Both the position numbers and the translations under genes were made by a program. Shown here piece after piece: positions 27,228 through 36,285 of a stretch of DNA of 64,000 bases; positions within the stretch are counted from its first letter, which is position 1, and each line of letters begins with the position of its first letter. This stretch comes from Mesorhizobium sp. M1B.F.Ca.ET.045.04.1.1 (lineage in GTDB: Bacteria > Pseudomonadota > Alphaproteobacteria > Rhizobiales > Rhizobiaceae), in NCBI RefSeq assembly GCF_003952465.1, contig NZ_CP034448.1, positions 6,549,001 to 6,613,000 of the forward strand, given 5' to 3'. Below the pieces are notes generated by a model. It saw only the letters and a list, made by a program, of their open reading frames with translations, had not been told where the DNA came from and ran no database searches.

Positions 27228-28262
27228 ATGGCTGGAGCCATGAAAGCCACCGTTGCCGACATCGCCAGGAGCTGCGGCCTGTCGACCGCGACGGTCGACA
27301 GGGTGCTCAACAACCGTCCAGGAGCGAGCGCGGCCAACCGGCAGCGCGTCATGGAGGCGGCCAAGCAACTCGGCTACCTGCCGACGCTCGACCAGGTCGT
27401 GCTGCCGTCCAAGCCGGCGCATCTGGAATTCTTTCTGCCGATCGGCAGCAATGCCTTCATGGCCGATCTCGCGCATCATATCGAGGACTATGCCGCGCGG
27501 CTGCCGCTGGTCGCCTCCTGCCGCATCCACAACCTTGCCGGCATCTCGCCGGGCGCTCTGCAGACCGCGGTCGAGAACCTTTCTCTCAAAGCGAATGGCG
27601 TCGGCGTCATCGCCGTCGACCATCCGCGCACGCGCAACATTTTGCGCGAGCTGGTCGAGGCCGGAATCCGGCTGGTCACGCTGGTCTCGGATGTGCCGGC
27701 CGCCCCGCGCTCGGCCTATGTCGGCATCGACAACCGGGTCGCCGGGCGCACGGCGGCGCTGCTGATGGGCCGCTTCCTCGGCGGCCGGACCGGACATCTG
27801 GCGATGGTGGTCGGCTCGCGTTCCTATCGCGGCCATGAGGAGCGCGAGATGGGTTTTCGGTCGGTGCTCGCCGAAGAGTTCCCCAACCTCACCGTCTCCA
27901 GCGCGGTCGAGATCAATGACGAGCCGGATGCCAGCTACCGCGCGACCATCAAGGCGCTGCACAACGAGCCGGAACTTCTCGGCATCTATTGCGTCGGCGC
28001 CGGACGCTCGGGCGTGGCGAAGGCGTTGCTTGAAGCCAGGCCGCGGCGGAAGCCGGTGTTCATCTGCCACGACCTGACCAAGGAAACGCGCCGCTATCTC
28101 GTCGACGATCTCGCTGATGTCGTCATCGACCAGAATGCGCGGCTGATCGCCGAGCAAGCGGTGATCCGCCTGCTCGGCTCGATCGCCTCATCGGCGCCGT
28201 ACCTGACGAAGAAATTCATCGAGCCGCGACTGATATTCAAGGAAAACGTGCCGGTTCAATGA
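27228..28262 (+). CDS. LacI-family transcriptional regulator
   Basis: A 344-residue regulator. The N-terminal helix-turn-helix and hinge helix are in VADIARSCGLSTATVDRVLN and RQRVMEAAKQLGYLP; the ligand-binding domain follows, of the periplasmic-binding-protein fold, with GIDNRVAGRTAALLMG near residue 165. Two in-frame ATG codons (27228 and 27240) are possible; neither has a strong ribosome-binding site. As the last gene of the sugar cluster it probably represses the cluster until a sugar or sugar acid binds. It lacks a visible terminator directly after it. Confidence 0.88.
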   Translation: MAGAMKATVADIARSCGLSTATVDRVLNNRPGASAANRQRVMEAAKQLGYLPTLDQVVLPSKPAHLEFFLPIGSNAFMADLAHHIEDYAARLPLVASCRIHNLAGISPGALQTAVENLSLKANGVGVIAVDHPRTRNILRELVEAGIRLVTLVSDVPAAPRSAYVGIDNRVAGRTAALLMGRFLGGRTGHLAMVVGSRSYRGHEEREMGFRSVLAEEFPNLTVSSAVEINDEPDASYRATIKALHNEPELLGIYCVGAGRSGVAKALLEARPRRKPVFICHDLTKETRRYLVDDLADVVIDQNARLIAEQAVIRLLGSIASSAPYLTKKFIEPRLIFKENVPVQ

Positions 28263-28357
28263 GTTAGCGCGCCGAAAGAGGGCGGCTTTTTCCTGATTTG
28301 TCGGAGGATTGGCGGATGGTGCGGCAATTCTGCACACCAGCTATGCACGTTTCGTAG

Positions 28358-28386
28358 TTGCCGAATCGTTGGGCAAATCGTAAATG
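28358..28386 (+). promoter_or_regulatory. candidate sigma70 promoter of the alpha-r14 sRNA
   Basis: TTGCCG and TAAATG separated by 17 bases, placing the transcription start near 28392, just before the first hairpin of the sRNA. Confidence 0.45.
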
Positions 28387-28390
28387 TTGC

Positions 28391-28503
28391 GGTGTCGGAT
28401 GTCTTCCTCCTCCCAGACACCGGCGAGGAATGCGGTACACCTCCTCCCGTGCCGTATTCGAAATCGAGCCCGCTGCCTCCTCCTCCCGGCAGCGGGCTTT
28501 TCT
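28391..28503 (+). ncRNA. alpha-r14 family small RNA (NfeR1-like) with three anti-Shine-Dalgarno hairpins
   Basis: Three hairpins in a row each show CCTCCTCCC or a close form in the loop: GGTGTC...GACACC (28391-28421), CGGTAC...GTGCCG (28433-28454) and AGCCCGCTGCC...GGCAGCGGGCT followed by a T-run (28468-28502), the last being a strong intrinsic terminator. This three-loop layout is that of the alpha-r14 / NfeR1 RNAs of Sinorhizobium and related rhizobia, trans-acting regulators that pair with ribosome-binding sites of many transporter mRNAs. It lies alone between the LacI and TetR genes. Ends are approximate. Confidence 0.8.
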
Positions 28504-28531
28504 TTGCCCGCACCGAATTCGGACGCCAAAG

Positions 28532-29116
28532 TCAGCGCACCCTGAACGACGCGATCAGGCTTTCGGCCATACGCACGAATTGCGCACTCGGGCCTTCGGC
28601 GCCAACGCTTTGCATACTCACACGCGCGCCTTCGAGCAGCAGCGACAGCGTGTCGGCGAGCAGCTCGGCTTGGCCGATGCCGGCATCGCGGCAAAGCGCA
28701 ACGAGCTTTTCGCGCTGGGCTTCCTTCAGTTCCTTGATGACGCGCCTTGCCGGGTGATCGGTCTCGCTGAGCTCGACGGCGGCATTGGCCATGTCGCAGC
28801 CGCGACAGTCGGCGCTGAGCATTTCCGAGGCCTTGTGGACCCAGGCATGCAACTGGGCGAGCTTGTCGCCGGGATGCTGAGCCTCAAACTCGTCCCACAC
28901 CTTTGATGCCTTCGCCGCCGTGGCGCGCAGGCATTCGATGATCAGCTCATCCTTGGATTCGAAGTGACGATAGAGCGTCATCTTGTTGGTGCCGGCAGCC
29001 TCGGTGATGGCGTCGACGCCAACACCCTTGATGCCGTGCTTGTGGAACATGTCCTGCGCCGTTTCCAGGATCCGATCCCGGGGGCGGGAACGCTCCGCGA
29101 CGCCGTCAGTCATCAT
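28532..29116 (-). CDS. TetR-family repressor of the divergent RND operon
   Basis: A 194-residue regulator. The helix-turn-helix is RDRILETAQDMFHKHGIKGV then GTNKMTLYRHFESKDELI; a Cys-containing segment SADCRGCDMANAAVEL lies in the ligand domain. Two ATG codons in tandem (29116, 29113) follow AGGAG; the second has better spacing. It is divergent from the small protein-RND-adaptor operon, and a nested inverted repeat lies over that operon's promoter, so it most likely represses the pump until a drug-like ligand binds. Confidence 0.9.
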   Translation of the reverse strand: MMTDGVAERSRPRDRILETAQDMFHKHGIKGVGVDAITEAAGTNKMTLYRHFESKDELIIECLRATAAKASKVWDEFEAQHPGDKLAQLHAWVHKASEMLSADCRGCDMANAAVELSETDHPARRVIKELKEAQREKLVALCRDAGIGQAELLADTLSLLLEGARVSMQSVGAEGPSAQFVRMAESLIASFRVR

Positions 29117-29156
29117 GCTCTCCTTTCGTCGTTTCCAAAAAAACCGAGGTCACCTC

Positions 29157-29210
29157 TTGACTAGGGTGTTACCGGTCTGTAACTTTTATATGTTACTTAC
29201 TGGTAACACC
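29157..29210 (+). promoter_or_regulatory. RND operon promoter with overlapping TetR operator
   Basis: TTGACT at 29157-29162 and TAACTT at 29180-29185, with 17-base spacing, form a good sigma70 promoter. It is overlapped by a large dyad GGTGTTACC (29165-29173) / GGTAACACC (29202-29210) and a nested one GTAAC (29179-29183) / GTTAC (29192-29196). Binding by the TetR-type protein would block polymerase. Confidence 0.7.
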
Positions 29211-29365
29211 TATATCACTCCCCGTCAAACGACAAGGCCCACCGATAGCCCTGCCAGAGTGAGTTAGGACAGAAAACCTGCCTGTCATGCGGCTTCGGCC
29301 GGTGAATTAGAGAAGAAAACGGTCCGTGATCATCCGATGCGGGCCGCAAGCAAGGAGCTACTCCT

Positions 29366-29605
29366 ATGCAAAAGCGCAAAGACCTGACGATCGACGAGGC
29401 CATCCGGGATCCGATGATCCGGCTGGCGATGAAGGCGGACGGGATCGACCCTAAGGCCTTCGAACGGATGCTGCGCTCGCGCGCGGCAGAACAGGCGCCG
29501 GACGACGAGGGCCTGCCATCCTTCCTGCAGGACTCCGGCTCCGGCCGGGCCCGGCGCCTGCGCCACTTCGCAAAGCCGTTCGGCGAGGCATCCGCGTCAT
29601 GGTAA
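29366..29605 (+). CDS. small protein of unknown function at the head of the RND operon
   Basis: A 79-residue, charged, soluble protein beginning MQKRKDLTIDEAIRDPMIRL; its middle has FERMLRSRAAEQAPDDEGLPSF. I recognise no domain. The ATG at 29366 has AAGGAG seven bases upstream. The stop overlaps the RND gene start (ATGGTAA), so the two are translationally coupled, which argues that it is a real gene tied to the pump. Confidence 0.7.
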   Translation: MQKRKDLTIDEAIRDPMIRLAMKADGIDPKAFERMLRSRAAEQAPDDEGLPSFLQDSGSGRARRLRHFAKPFGEASASW

Positions 29606-32600
29606 ACTTCTTCATCCACCGTCCGATCTTCGCGTCGGCGATCGCCATCATCATGGTGCTCGCCGGCGCTATCGCCTATTTCCTGCTGCCGGTCTCGCAA
29701 TTTCCCGACATCACGCCCCCGCAAGTCGTGGTCAGCGCCCACTATCCCGGCGCCAGCGCGCAAGTCGTGGCCGATACGGTCACCACGCCGCTCGAGCAGC
29801 AGATCAACGGCGTGCAAGGCATGACCTACATGTCGTCGACGAGCTCGAATGACGGCTCCTCGACCATCACCATCACCTTCGATGTCGGTTATCCGCTGAG
29901 CACGGCGGCCGTCGACGTGCAGAACCGCGTCTCGCAGGCCGCGTCCTCCCTCCCGGCCATCGTCAACCAGGGCGGCGTGACGATCAAGAAGCAGAACCCC
30001 AATTTCGTCCTTATCGTTGATCTCACCTCGCCTGACGGCTCGGTCGATCCGGTGGCGCTGAGCAACCTCGCCTATCTGCAGGTCGTCGATCCGCTGAAGC
30101 GGCTACCCGGCGTCGGTGACGTGCAGATCTTCGGCGAACGCCGCTATTCGATGCGCGTCTGGCTCGACCCGGACAAACTGGCCAATCTCGGCATCACCGC
30201 CGTCGACGTGCAGAACGCCATCTCGGAACAGAACGTCCAGGTGGCGGCAGGCAAGATCGGCCAGTCCCCGGCGCCTGCCGGCACCGCCTTCGAGATGCAG
30301 GTCAACGCGGTCGGCCGCCTCAGCGACCCGAAGGAATTCGGCGACATCGTCGTGCGCGCCAATTCACAGAACGGCTCGCTTGTCAGGCTTCGCGATGTCG
30401 CCCGCATCGAGCTCGGCGCGCTGCAATATTCCTCCTCCGCCTTCTTCGGCAAGGACCCGACCGTGGTGCTCGCCGTCTATCAGATGCCCGGCTCCAACGC
30501 GCTCGACCTGCAGCAGCGGGTCAAGGACAAGATGCAGGAGCTGTCGGCGCGCTTTCCAAAGGGCGTCCACTACGCCATGCATTACGACACGACGCGCTTC
30601 GTCTCGGCCTCGATGCATGACGTGCTGATCACGCTCGGCGAAGCGCTGGTGCTGGTCGTGGCGGTGGTGTTCATCTTCCTGCAGAGCTGGCGCACCACCA
30701 TCATCCCGACCATCGCCATCCCGGTGTCGCTGATCGCGACGCTGGCGATCATGTACATGCTGGGCTTCTCGCTCAACATGCTGTCGCTGCTCGGCATGGT
30801 GCTGGCGATCGGCCTCGTCGTCGACGACGCCATTGTCGTGGTCGAGAATGTCGAGCGACAGCTCGAGGCCGGCCTCAAGCCGCTTGCGGCGACGCGCGCC
30901 GCGATGGCCGAGGTGACGGGACCGATCATCGCCACCACCGCGGTGCTCGCGGCGGTGTTCATCCCTGTCGCCTTCATCCCTGGCGTCTCCGGACGGCTCT
31001 ACAACCAGTTCGCGCTCACCGTTGCGATCTCGGTCGGCATCTCGGCCTTCAACTCACTGACGCTGAGCCCGGCGCTCAGCGCCGCCTTCCTGCGCCATCG
31101 CGGCGAGACGCAGTTCGTGCTGTTCCGCTGGTTCAACGCCGGCTTCGACTGGCTGTCGCATGCCTATGCCCATGGCGTGCGCATCCTGATCCGGCTGCGC
31201 TGGGCCATGCTCGGCCTGTTCGCGGCGGGCCTGGTCGCCACCTATTTCGTCTGGCAGAAGCTGCCCTCGACCTTCCTCCCCGTCGAGGACCAGGGCTATT
31301 TCTTCGTCGTCATCCAGTTGCCCGACGGCGCTTCGCTGGAGCGCACCGACGCGGTGGCGCAGAAGGCGCGCGACATCCTGCAGAACACGCCCGGCGTCGA
31401 CATCGTCGGCTCGATCAGCGGCCTGAACTTCCTGACCAGCGCCGCGCAGTCTAACTCGGCGGTGGAGTTTGCCATCCTGAAGCCGTGGGACGAACGCGGG
31501 CCCGACCAGAACGCCTCGAAGCTGGTCGAGCAGGTGCGCGGCAAGCTGCTGCAGCTACCGGAGGCCTTCGCGCTGTCCTTCGATCCGCCCTCGATCCCGG
31601 GCCTCGGCACCACCGGCGGCTTCGAGTTCCAGGTGGAAGACCTTTCGGGCCGCGGCAGTGCCGCGCTGAACGAGGTGACCCAGGCGCTGATCGCCGAGGC
31701 ACGCAAGCAGCCCGAGCTCAACCCGCAGCAGCTGTTCTCGTCCTTCTCGACCTCGACGCCGCAGTTCAACTACGACCTCGACCGCAGCAAGGCGAAGCTT
31801 CTCGGCCTCAACCTGCCCGACGTGTTCAACACGCTGCAGATCTATCTCGGCTCGCTCTACGTCAACGACTTCAACCTGTTCGGCCGCACCTTCCGGGTGA
31901 CCATCCAGGCCGACAAGGACGCGCGTGCCGACGCGACCGACATATCGCGGCTCTATGTGCGCAACGCGTCGGGCGGCATGGTGCCGCTGAGCACGCTGGG
32001 CAAGCTGGTGCCGATCGTCGGCCCCGAGACCGTGCCGCATTACAACAACAATGCGTCCGCGCTCATCAATGGCGGCGCCGCTCCGGGCTTCTCGTCCGGA
32101 CAGGCGGTGGCGGCGATGGAGCGGGCGGCGGCGAACGTGCTGCCGCGCGACTTCGGCTATGAGTGGACCGGCATCACCTACCAGGAGCTCAAGGCCGGCT
32201 CGATCGCCTCTGTTGTCTTTGGGCTGGCGATCGTCTTCGTCTTCCTGATCCTGGCGGCGCAGTATGAAAGCTGGGCGATGCCCTTCATGGTGCTGCTCGC
32301 CGTGCCGCTCGCATTGTTCGGCGCCTTCGTCGTGCTTTTGCTGCGCGGCATGCAGATCGACGTCTACTCGCAGATCGGCTTTGTCATGCTGATCGGCCTG
32401 GCGGCGAAGAACGCGATTCTGATCGTCGAGTTCGCTAGGCGACGGCGCGAGGAAGGCCTGACCATCGTCGAGGCGGCGATGGAAGCCGCGCGGCTGAGGC
32501 TGCGGCCGATCCTGATGACGGCCTTTGCCTTCATCCTCGGCGTGCTGCCGCTGATGTTCGCGACCGGCGCGGGTGCCGCCAGCCGGCAGTCGATCGGCAC

Positions 32601-32793
32601 CACCGTCTTCGGCGGCATGGTGGCGGCGACCATCCTGTCGCTGGTCTTCGTGCCGGTCTTCTACGCAGTCATCGAGCAGCTGCGCGAGCGCGGCGGCGAG
32701 ACCGAGCCTGTCGCGGGTCATCAGTATGCCCCGCACCAACAAGAGATTGAACCGACCGCCGAGCCCGTGCGGCTCGCCGATGCGGCCGAATAG
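29599..32793 (+). CDS. RND efflux pump inner-membrane subunit (HAE1, AcrB-like)
   Basis: A 1064-residue proton-driven multidrug exporter. The first helix follows MVNFFIHRPIFASAIAIIM; the periplasmic loops, then the proton-relay pair Asp-Asp in GLVVDDAIVVVENVER of helix 4, and the lysine in LAAKNAILIVEFARRRR of helix 10 are all present. The length is standard. It is coupled to the small upstream gene and followed 14 bases later by its adaptor. No outer-membrane channel gene is in the operon, so a TolC homologue elsewhere is expected. Confidence 0.95.
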   Translation: MVNFFIHRPIFASAIAIIMVLAGAIAYFLLPVSQFPDITPPQVVVSAHYPGASAQVVADTVTTPLEQQINGVQGMTYMSSTSSNDGSSTITITFDVGYPLSTAAVDVQNRVSQAASSLPAIVNQGGVTIKKQNPNFVLIVDLTSPDGSVDPVALSNLAYLQVVDPLKRLPGVGDVQIFGERRYSMRVWLDPDKLANLGITAVDVQNAISEQNVQVAAGKIGQSPAPAGTAFEMQVNAVGRLSDPKEFGDIVVRANSQNGSLVRLRDVARIELGALQYSSSAFFGKDPTVVLAVYQMPGSNALDLQQRVKDKMQELSARFPKGVHYAMHYDTTRFVSASMHDVLITLGEALVLVVAVVFIFLQSWRTTIIPTIAIPVSLIATLAIMYMLGFSLNMLSLLGMVLAIGLVVDDAIVVVENVERQLEAGLKPLAATRAAMAEVTGPIIATTAVLAAVFIPVAFIPGVSGRLYNQFALTVAISVGISAFNSLTLSPALSAAFLRHRGETQFVLFRWFNAGFDWLSHAYAHGVRILIRLRWAMLGLFAAGLVATYFVWQKLPSTFLPVEDQGYFFVVIQLPDGASLERTDAVAQKARDILQNTPGVDIVGSISGLNFLTSAAQSNSAVEFAILKPWDERGPDQNASKLVEQVRGKLLQLPEAFALSFDPPSIPGLGTTGGFEFQVEDLSGRGSAALNEVTQALIAEARKQPELNPQQLFSSFSTSTPQFNYDLDRSKAKLLGLNLPDVFNTLQIYLGSLYVNDFNLFGRTFRVTIQADKDARADATDISRLYVRNASGGMVPLSTLGKLVPIVGPETVPHYNNNASALINGGAAPGFSSGQAVAAMERAAANVLPRDFGYEWTGITYQELKAGSIASVVFGLAIVFVFLILAAQYESWAMPFMVLLAVPLALFGAFVVLLLRGMQIDVYSQIGFVMLIGLAAKNAILIVEFARRRREEGLTIVEAAMEAARLRLRPILMTAFAFILGVLPLMFATGAGAASRQSIGTTVFGGMVAATILSLVFVPVFYAVIEQLRERGGETEPVAGHQYAPHQQEIEPTAEPVRLADAAE

Positions 32794-32807
32794 GATGGAG
32801 AGACTTC

Positions 32808-33962
32808 ATGCGTAAATGGAAAATCGCTTTGGGAACGGCCGTCGCGCTGGGCGCGATTTCGGTGGCAAGTGTCCACCTGCTCGACATGGGCAATCTCAGC
32901 CTCAACGCCAGCACGGCGGGCGCTGCACCTGCGCCCAAGGCCTTCGTCATGCCGGTGCCGGTGGTGAACGTCGTCAAGAAGACGCTGCCGATCTATCTCG
33001 ACTACGCCGCGCGCGTCGAGCCGATCCGCAGCATCACGCTGCAGGCGCGCGTGCCGGGCTATCTGCAGGAGCAGACGGCGCAGGACGGCAGCGACGTAAA
33101 GCAGGGCGACCTGCTCTACAGGATCGCGACCGAGGACTATCAGGCAGCGCTTGACCAGGCGAAGGCGCTGGTCGAGCGCGATACCGCGACGCTCGACTAT
33201 GCGCGCTCCAATCTCGGCCGCGGCAGCGAGCTCGCCAAGAGCGGCTATCTCGCCAAGGACAGCTTCGACCAGCGCACCAGCACCTTGCGCGGGGCGGAGG
33301 CGGCGCTGTTGCTCGACAAGGCGGCGGTGCGGACCGCCGAGCTCAATCTCGGCTATGCCGAAATCAAGGCGCCCTTCCCCGGCCGCATCGGACGCAACCA
33401 GGCCTCGGTCGGCACGCTGGTCAGCGTCGCCGGCACCGTGCTCAACACGTTGGTGCAGCTCGACCCGATCTACGTCACCTTCAATCCGAGCGAGACCGAC
33501 CTGGTCCAGATCGAGGAAGCGAAAGCAGCCGGTCCGATCGCGGTCGACGTGCTGTTGCCTGGCGAGACCGAGCCCAGCCAGAAGGGCCAGCTCACCTTCA
33601 TCGACAACACGATCGACCATTCGACCGGCACGATCACGGCGCGGGCCACAATCGGCAATGCCAAGTTCAGGCTGCTGCCCGGCCAGTATGTCCGCGTGCG
33701 GCTGCATGTGAAGGAACAGCCCAACACGCTGATGGTGCCGCAGGTGGCGCTCGGCTCCAGCCAGCTCGGCAAGTATGTTTATGTTCTCGGCAAGGGCAAC
33801 ACGGTCGACCAGAAGCTGGTCTCGCTCGGGCCGACCGAGGGCGACCTGATCTCCGTGACCTCTGGCATCTCCGAGAGCGACCAGGTGATCACGGGCAATC
33901 TGCAGAAGATCGGACCCGGAATGCCGGTTTCTCCCTTGCCGCAACCGAAACCGGCCAGCTGA
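32808..33962 (+). CDS. RND efflux periplasmic adaptor (membrane fusion protein)
   Basis: A 384-residue AcrA-like adaptor. An N-terminal anchor WKIALGTAVALGAISVASV lacks a lipobox cysteine. Then come the biotinyl-lipoyl halves (ITLQARVPGYLQEQTAQDGS and AEIKAPFPGRIGRNQASVG), an alpha-helical hairpin between them, and the beta-barrel with GQYVRVRLHV. It links the pump to an outer-membrane channel. An intrinsic terminator lies 24 bases after its stop. Confidence 0.93.
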   Translation: MRKWKIALGTAVALGAISVASVHLLDMGNLSLNASTAGAAPAPKAFVMPVPVVNVVKKTLPIYLDYAARVEPIRSITLQARVPGYLQEQTAQDGSDVKQGDLLYRIATEDYQAALDQAKALVERDTATLDYARSNLGRGSELAKSGYLAKDSFDQRTSTLRGAEAALLLDKAAVRTAELNLGYAEIKAPFPGRIGRNQASVGTLVSVAGTVLNTLVQLDPIYVTFNPSETDLVQIEEAKAAGPIAVDVLLPGETEPSQKGQLTFIDNTIDHSTGTITARATIGNAKFRLLPGQYVRVRLHVKEQPNTLMVPQVALGSSQLGKYVYVLGKGNTVDQKLVSLGPTEGDLISVTSGISESDQVITGNLQKIGPGMPVSPLPQPKPAS

Positions 33963-33986
33963 TAACCCCCATCAGTCCCGGTCCGA

Positions 33987-34026
33987 CGGCGCCCTCGGCC
34001 CCCACGCCGGGGGCGCCGTTTTCTTT
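33987..34026 (+). terminator. intrinsic terminator of the RND operon
   Basis: Stem ACGGCGCCC (33987-33995) with GGGCGCCGT (34012-34020), further pairing in the loop, then TTTCTTT. Confidence 0.8.
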
Positions 34027-34067
34027 GTGCGTCGCAATCTGAAAAAATTGATCTCCATCCTCTTGTT

Positions 34068-34083
34068 AGATTGTCGACAATCT
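34068..34083. promoter_or_regulatory. candidate GntR operator, 16-base perfect palindrome
   Basis: AGATTGTCGACAATCT lies 36 bases upstream of the GntR start at 34120. Its core TTGTCGACAA fits sites of FCD-type GntR regulators, suggesting autoregulation of the GntR-enolase unit. Confidence 0.65.
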
Positions 34084-34119
34084 GTTTCTCTTGCAACCGG
34101 TTCATCCGGAGTGGAATGC

Positions 34120-34824
34120 ATGGCGAAGCTGGATTTCAGTCCGATCGCGGATACGACGCGCAGGGCGGAGATCGTCGCGCTGCTCAGGCGCGCCATCCTG
34201 ACCGGCCAGTTGGAACCCGGGCAGAAGCTCAACGAGCTCAGGATTTCCGAGCAGATGCGGGTCAGCCGCGCGCCGCTGCGCGAGGCGATGCGCGAGCTGG
34301 TGCAGGAAGGCATCCTGACCAGCGTCCCCTATGCCGGGACCTTCGTCATCGAAGTCACCGCCAAGGACATCGTCGACGCCTATTCACTCAACAAGGTGCT
34401 CGACGACTTCGCCATCGAGCTCACCTGGCCGCAGCGCGACCAGCGCTTCTTCGATGAGCTCGACCGCCGCCACGAGGCGGTGAAACAGGCAACGCGTTCG
34501 CTCGACACCACGCGCCAGATCGAGACTGCGCTGCAACTGCACGGGCTGGTCTACGAATGGGCCGACAATTCGGTGCTGCTGGAGACCTGGCAGCGGCTGA
34601 CCAGCCGGCTGCAGATGTATTTCGCGCTGCATCAGCGGGCGCGCAATGAGCCGGTGCCGGCCGAGGACCTGCACGAAACCTATGTGGCGCTGCTCAAGGG
34701 CGCGGACATGCGCGCCGCACAGCGCCATGCGCGCGAGCATATCGACGACGATTTCGAAGAGCTTCTTGCCTACGCGCGCGGCCTTGAAGAGCGGGCCTCG
34801 AAGGCCGCTGAACGACGTCGCTAA
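34120..34824 (+). CDS. GntR-family regulator (FCD-like)
   Basis: A 234-residue regulator with an N-terminal winged helix (AEIVALLRRAILTGQLEPGQ, then RVSRAPLREAMRELVQEG) and a helical C-terminal ligand domain. The ATG at 34120 follows GGAGTGGAATGC; the longer frame would overlap the operator and is rejected. A perfect palindrome lies just upstream. It precedes the enolase-superfamily gene by 14 bases and probably controls it. Confidence 0.88.
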   Translation: MAKLDFSPIADTTRRAEIVALLRRAILTGQLEPGQKLNELRISEQMRVSRAPLREAMRELVQEGILTSVPYAGTFVIEVTAKDIVDAYSLNKVLDDFAIELTWPQRDQRFFDELDRRHEAVKQATRSLDTTRQIETALQLHGLVYEWADNSVLLETWQRLTSRLQMYFALHQRARNEPVPAEDLHETYVALLKGADMRAAQRHAREHIDDDFEELLAYARGLEERASKAAERRR

Positions 34825-34838
34825 CAACGGACACAAAC

Positions 34839-35942
34839 GTGAAGATCAAGAGCATAAAAGCCTACCATGTCGTGCAGCCCTTCGTGGACGGCCCCTACCG
34901 CATGTCCAAGGGGCGCGTCGCCGATTGCTTCGACGCGGTGATCGTCGCCATCACCTCGGACAGTAGCGTGACCGGCTGGGGCGAGATGGCGCCGCTCGGC
35001 AATTTCTACTCGGCCGCGTTTCCGGCGGGAACGCGCGCGGGCGTGCCGGAGATCGCGCCGCATCTCATCGGCCACGATCCGCGCGGGCTGGCCGGCATCG
35101 GCAGGCTGATGGACACGGTGTTCAAGGGCCATCCCTACGTGAAGGCCGCGCTCGACATGGCCTGCTGGGATCTGGCGGCGCGCGCCGCGGCTGTGCCGCT
35201 GGTGACGATGCTCGGCGGCCGCGAGAGCGAGACGGCGGAGCTCTACCGGGTCGTCACCCACGGCACGGTCGACCAGATGGCCGCACTTGCCAAGCGCATC
35301 GTCGCTGAAGGCTACCGCCGGCTGCAGGTCAAGGTCGGCGGCAATGTGCGCGACGACATCGAGCGGGTGACCGCGGTGGCCTCGGCCGTGCCGAAAGGCA
35401 CGGTGATCTTCTGCGACGCCAATGCCGGCTGGACGCCCTACCAGGCGCGACAGTTCGCCGATGCAACGCGCGGCATCGACTACACGTTCGAACAGCCCTG
35501 CACGACGATCGACGAAAACATGTCGGTGCGCCGCATGCTCGACAAGCCGATGGTGCTGGATGAATCCGTCACCTCGCTGCAGGAGATGCTGGAAATCCAC
35601 CGACGCGGCGCGGCCGACGGGGTGACGCTGAAGATCTCGCGGTTGGGCGGCGTGACGCAGACCCGGTTGATCCGTGACGTTGCCGTCGATCTCGGTTTCA
35701 TGATCACGGTCGAGGATACCGGCGGCGCCGAGATCGACACCGCCGCCATGGCGCATCTGTCGCTGTCGACGCCGGAGGAGCGCCGGCTGCACGCGATCGC
35801 CTTCCACGAATGGGTAACGGTGCGTACGGCCTCCAACAAGCCGCCGGTGACAGGCAGCCGCATGGGCATTCCCGAGGGGCCCGGCCTCGGCATCGATGTC
35901 GACCCGGATTTGCTCGGCAAGCCTTTCTTCGAGATCGGCTGA
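34839..35942 (+). CDS. enolase-superfamily enzyme (mandelate racemase/muconate lactonizing type)
   Basis: A 367-residue barrel enzyme that abstracts a proton alpha to a carboxylate. Catalytic features: Lys165 in RLQVKVGGN, metal ligands Asp193 (CDANAGW), Glu218 (FEQP) and Asp241 (LDES), and Lys265 in TLKISRLGG. The lysines on both faces fit the muconate-lactonizing group; the usual first lysine of the KxK pair is glutamine here. The layout resembles cis-3-hydroxyproline dehydratase and hydroxyproline-betaine epimerase more than dipeptide epimerases, judged from memory. It lies next to an oligopeptide-type importer that may bring its substrate. Confidence 0.85.
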   Translation: MKIKSIKAYHVVQPFVDGPYRMSKGRVADCFDAVIVAITSDSSVTGWGEMAPLGNFYSAAFPAGTRAGVPEIAPHLIGHDPRGLAGIGRLMDTVFKGHPYVKAALDMACWDLAARAAAVPLVTMLGGRESETAELYRVVTHGTVDQMAALAKRIVAEGYRRLQVKVGGNVRDDIERVTAVASAVPKGTVIFCDANAGWTPYQARQFADATRGIDYTFEQPCTTIDENMSVRRMLDKPMVLDESVTSLQEMLEIHRRGAADGVTLKISRLGGVTQTRLIRDVAVDLGFMITVEDTGGAEIDTAAMAHLSLSTPEERRLHAIAFHEWVTVRTASNKPPVTGSRMGIPEGPGLGIDVDPDLLGKPFFEIG

Positions 35943-36285
35943 GATGAGGATCCAGCGCATCACGGCAACGCCGATCAACCACAGGCTGGAAGCGCCATAC
36001 GTATGGGTGTCAGGCGAGATCGACAGCTTCTCGCCGACCTGAAAGGAGGCGAAAGTACCGAATGAAAAAGCGGCCGCGATTTCGATCCGACCGCAAGACC
36101 GAACAGGGTATGCATCAAGAAAATCTGACCTTCCCGCTTCAAGGAGCGGATGGACCCGACCAAACCGCATGCTAGAGTTCGATCGACTGAAATTGTTGAC
36201 GATGGCCGGGACAGGAGAACTCCACGGAATTCGTCAACCGGAATGCACTCGCCAACTACAAGAACTGGGGAAAGGGTTTAGACCC
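35943..36285 (+). other. 343-base gene-free stretch before the binding-protein gene
   Basis: I see no supported gene, repeat or clear operator. It must contain the 5' region of the binding-protein gene; the open frame that continues upstream to 36169 has no ribosome-binding site. Confidence 0.5.

Noticed and set aside
31555..32742. 395-codon minus-strand frame inside the RND gene
   Set aside because: Antisense to a clear AcrB-like sequence, with low-complexity composition.
34821..36170. 449-codon minus-strand frame covering the enolase gene and the gap after it
   Set aside because: Antisense to a conserved enzyme; the part over the gap has no domain or start signal.
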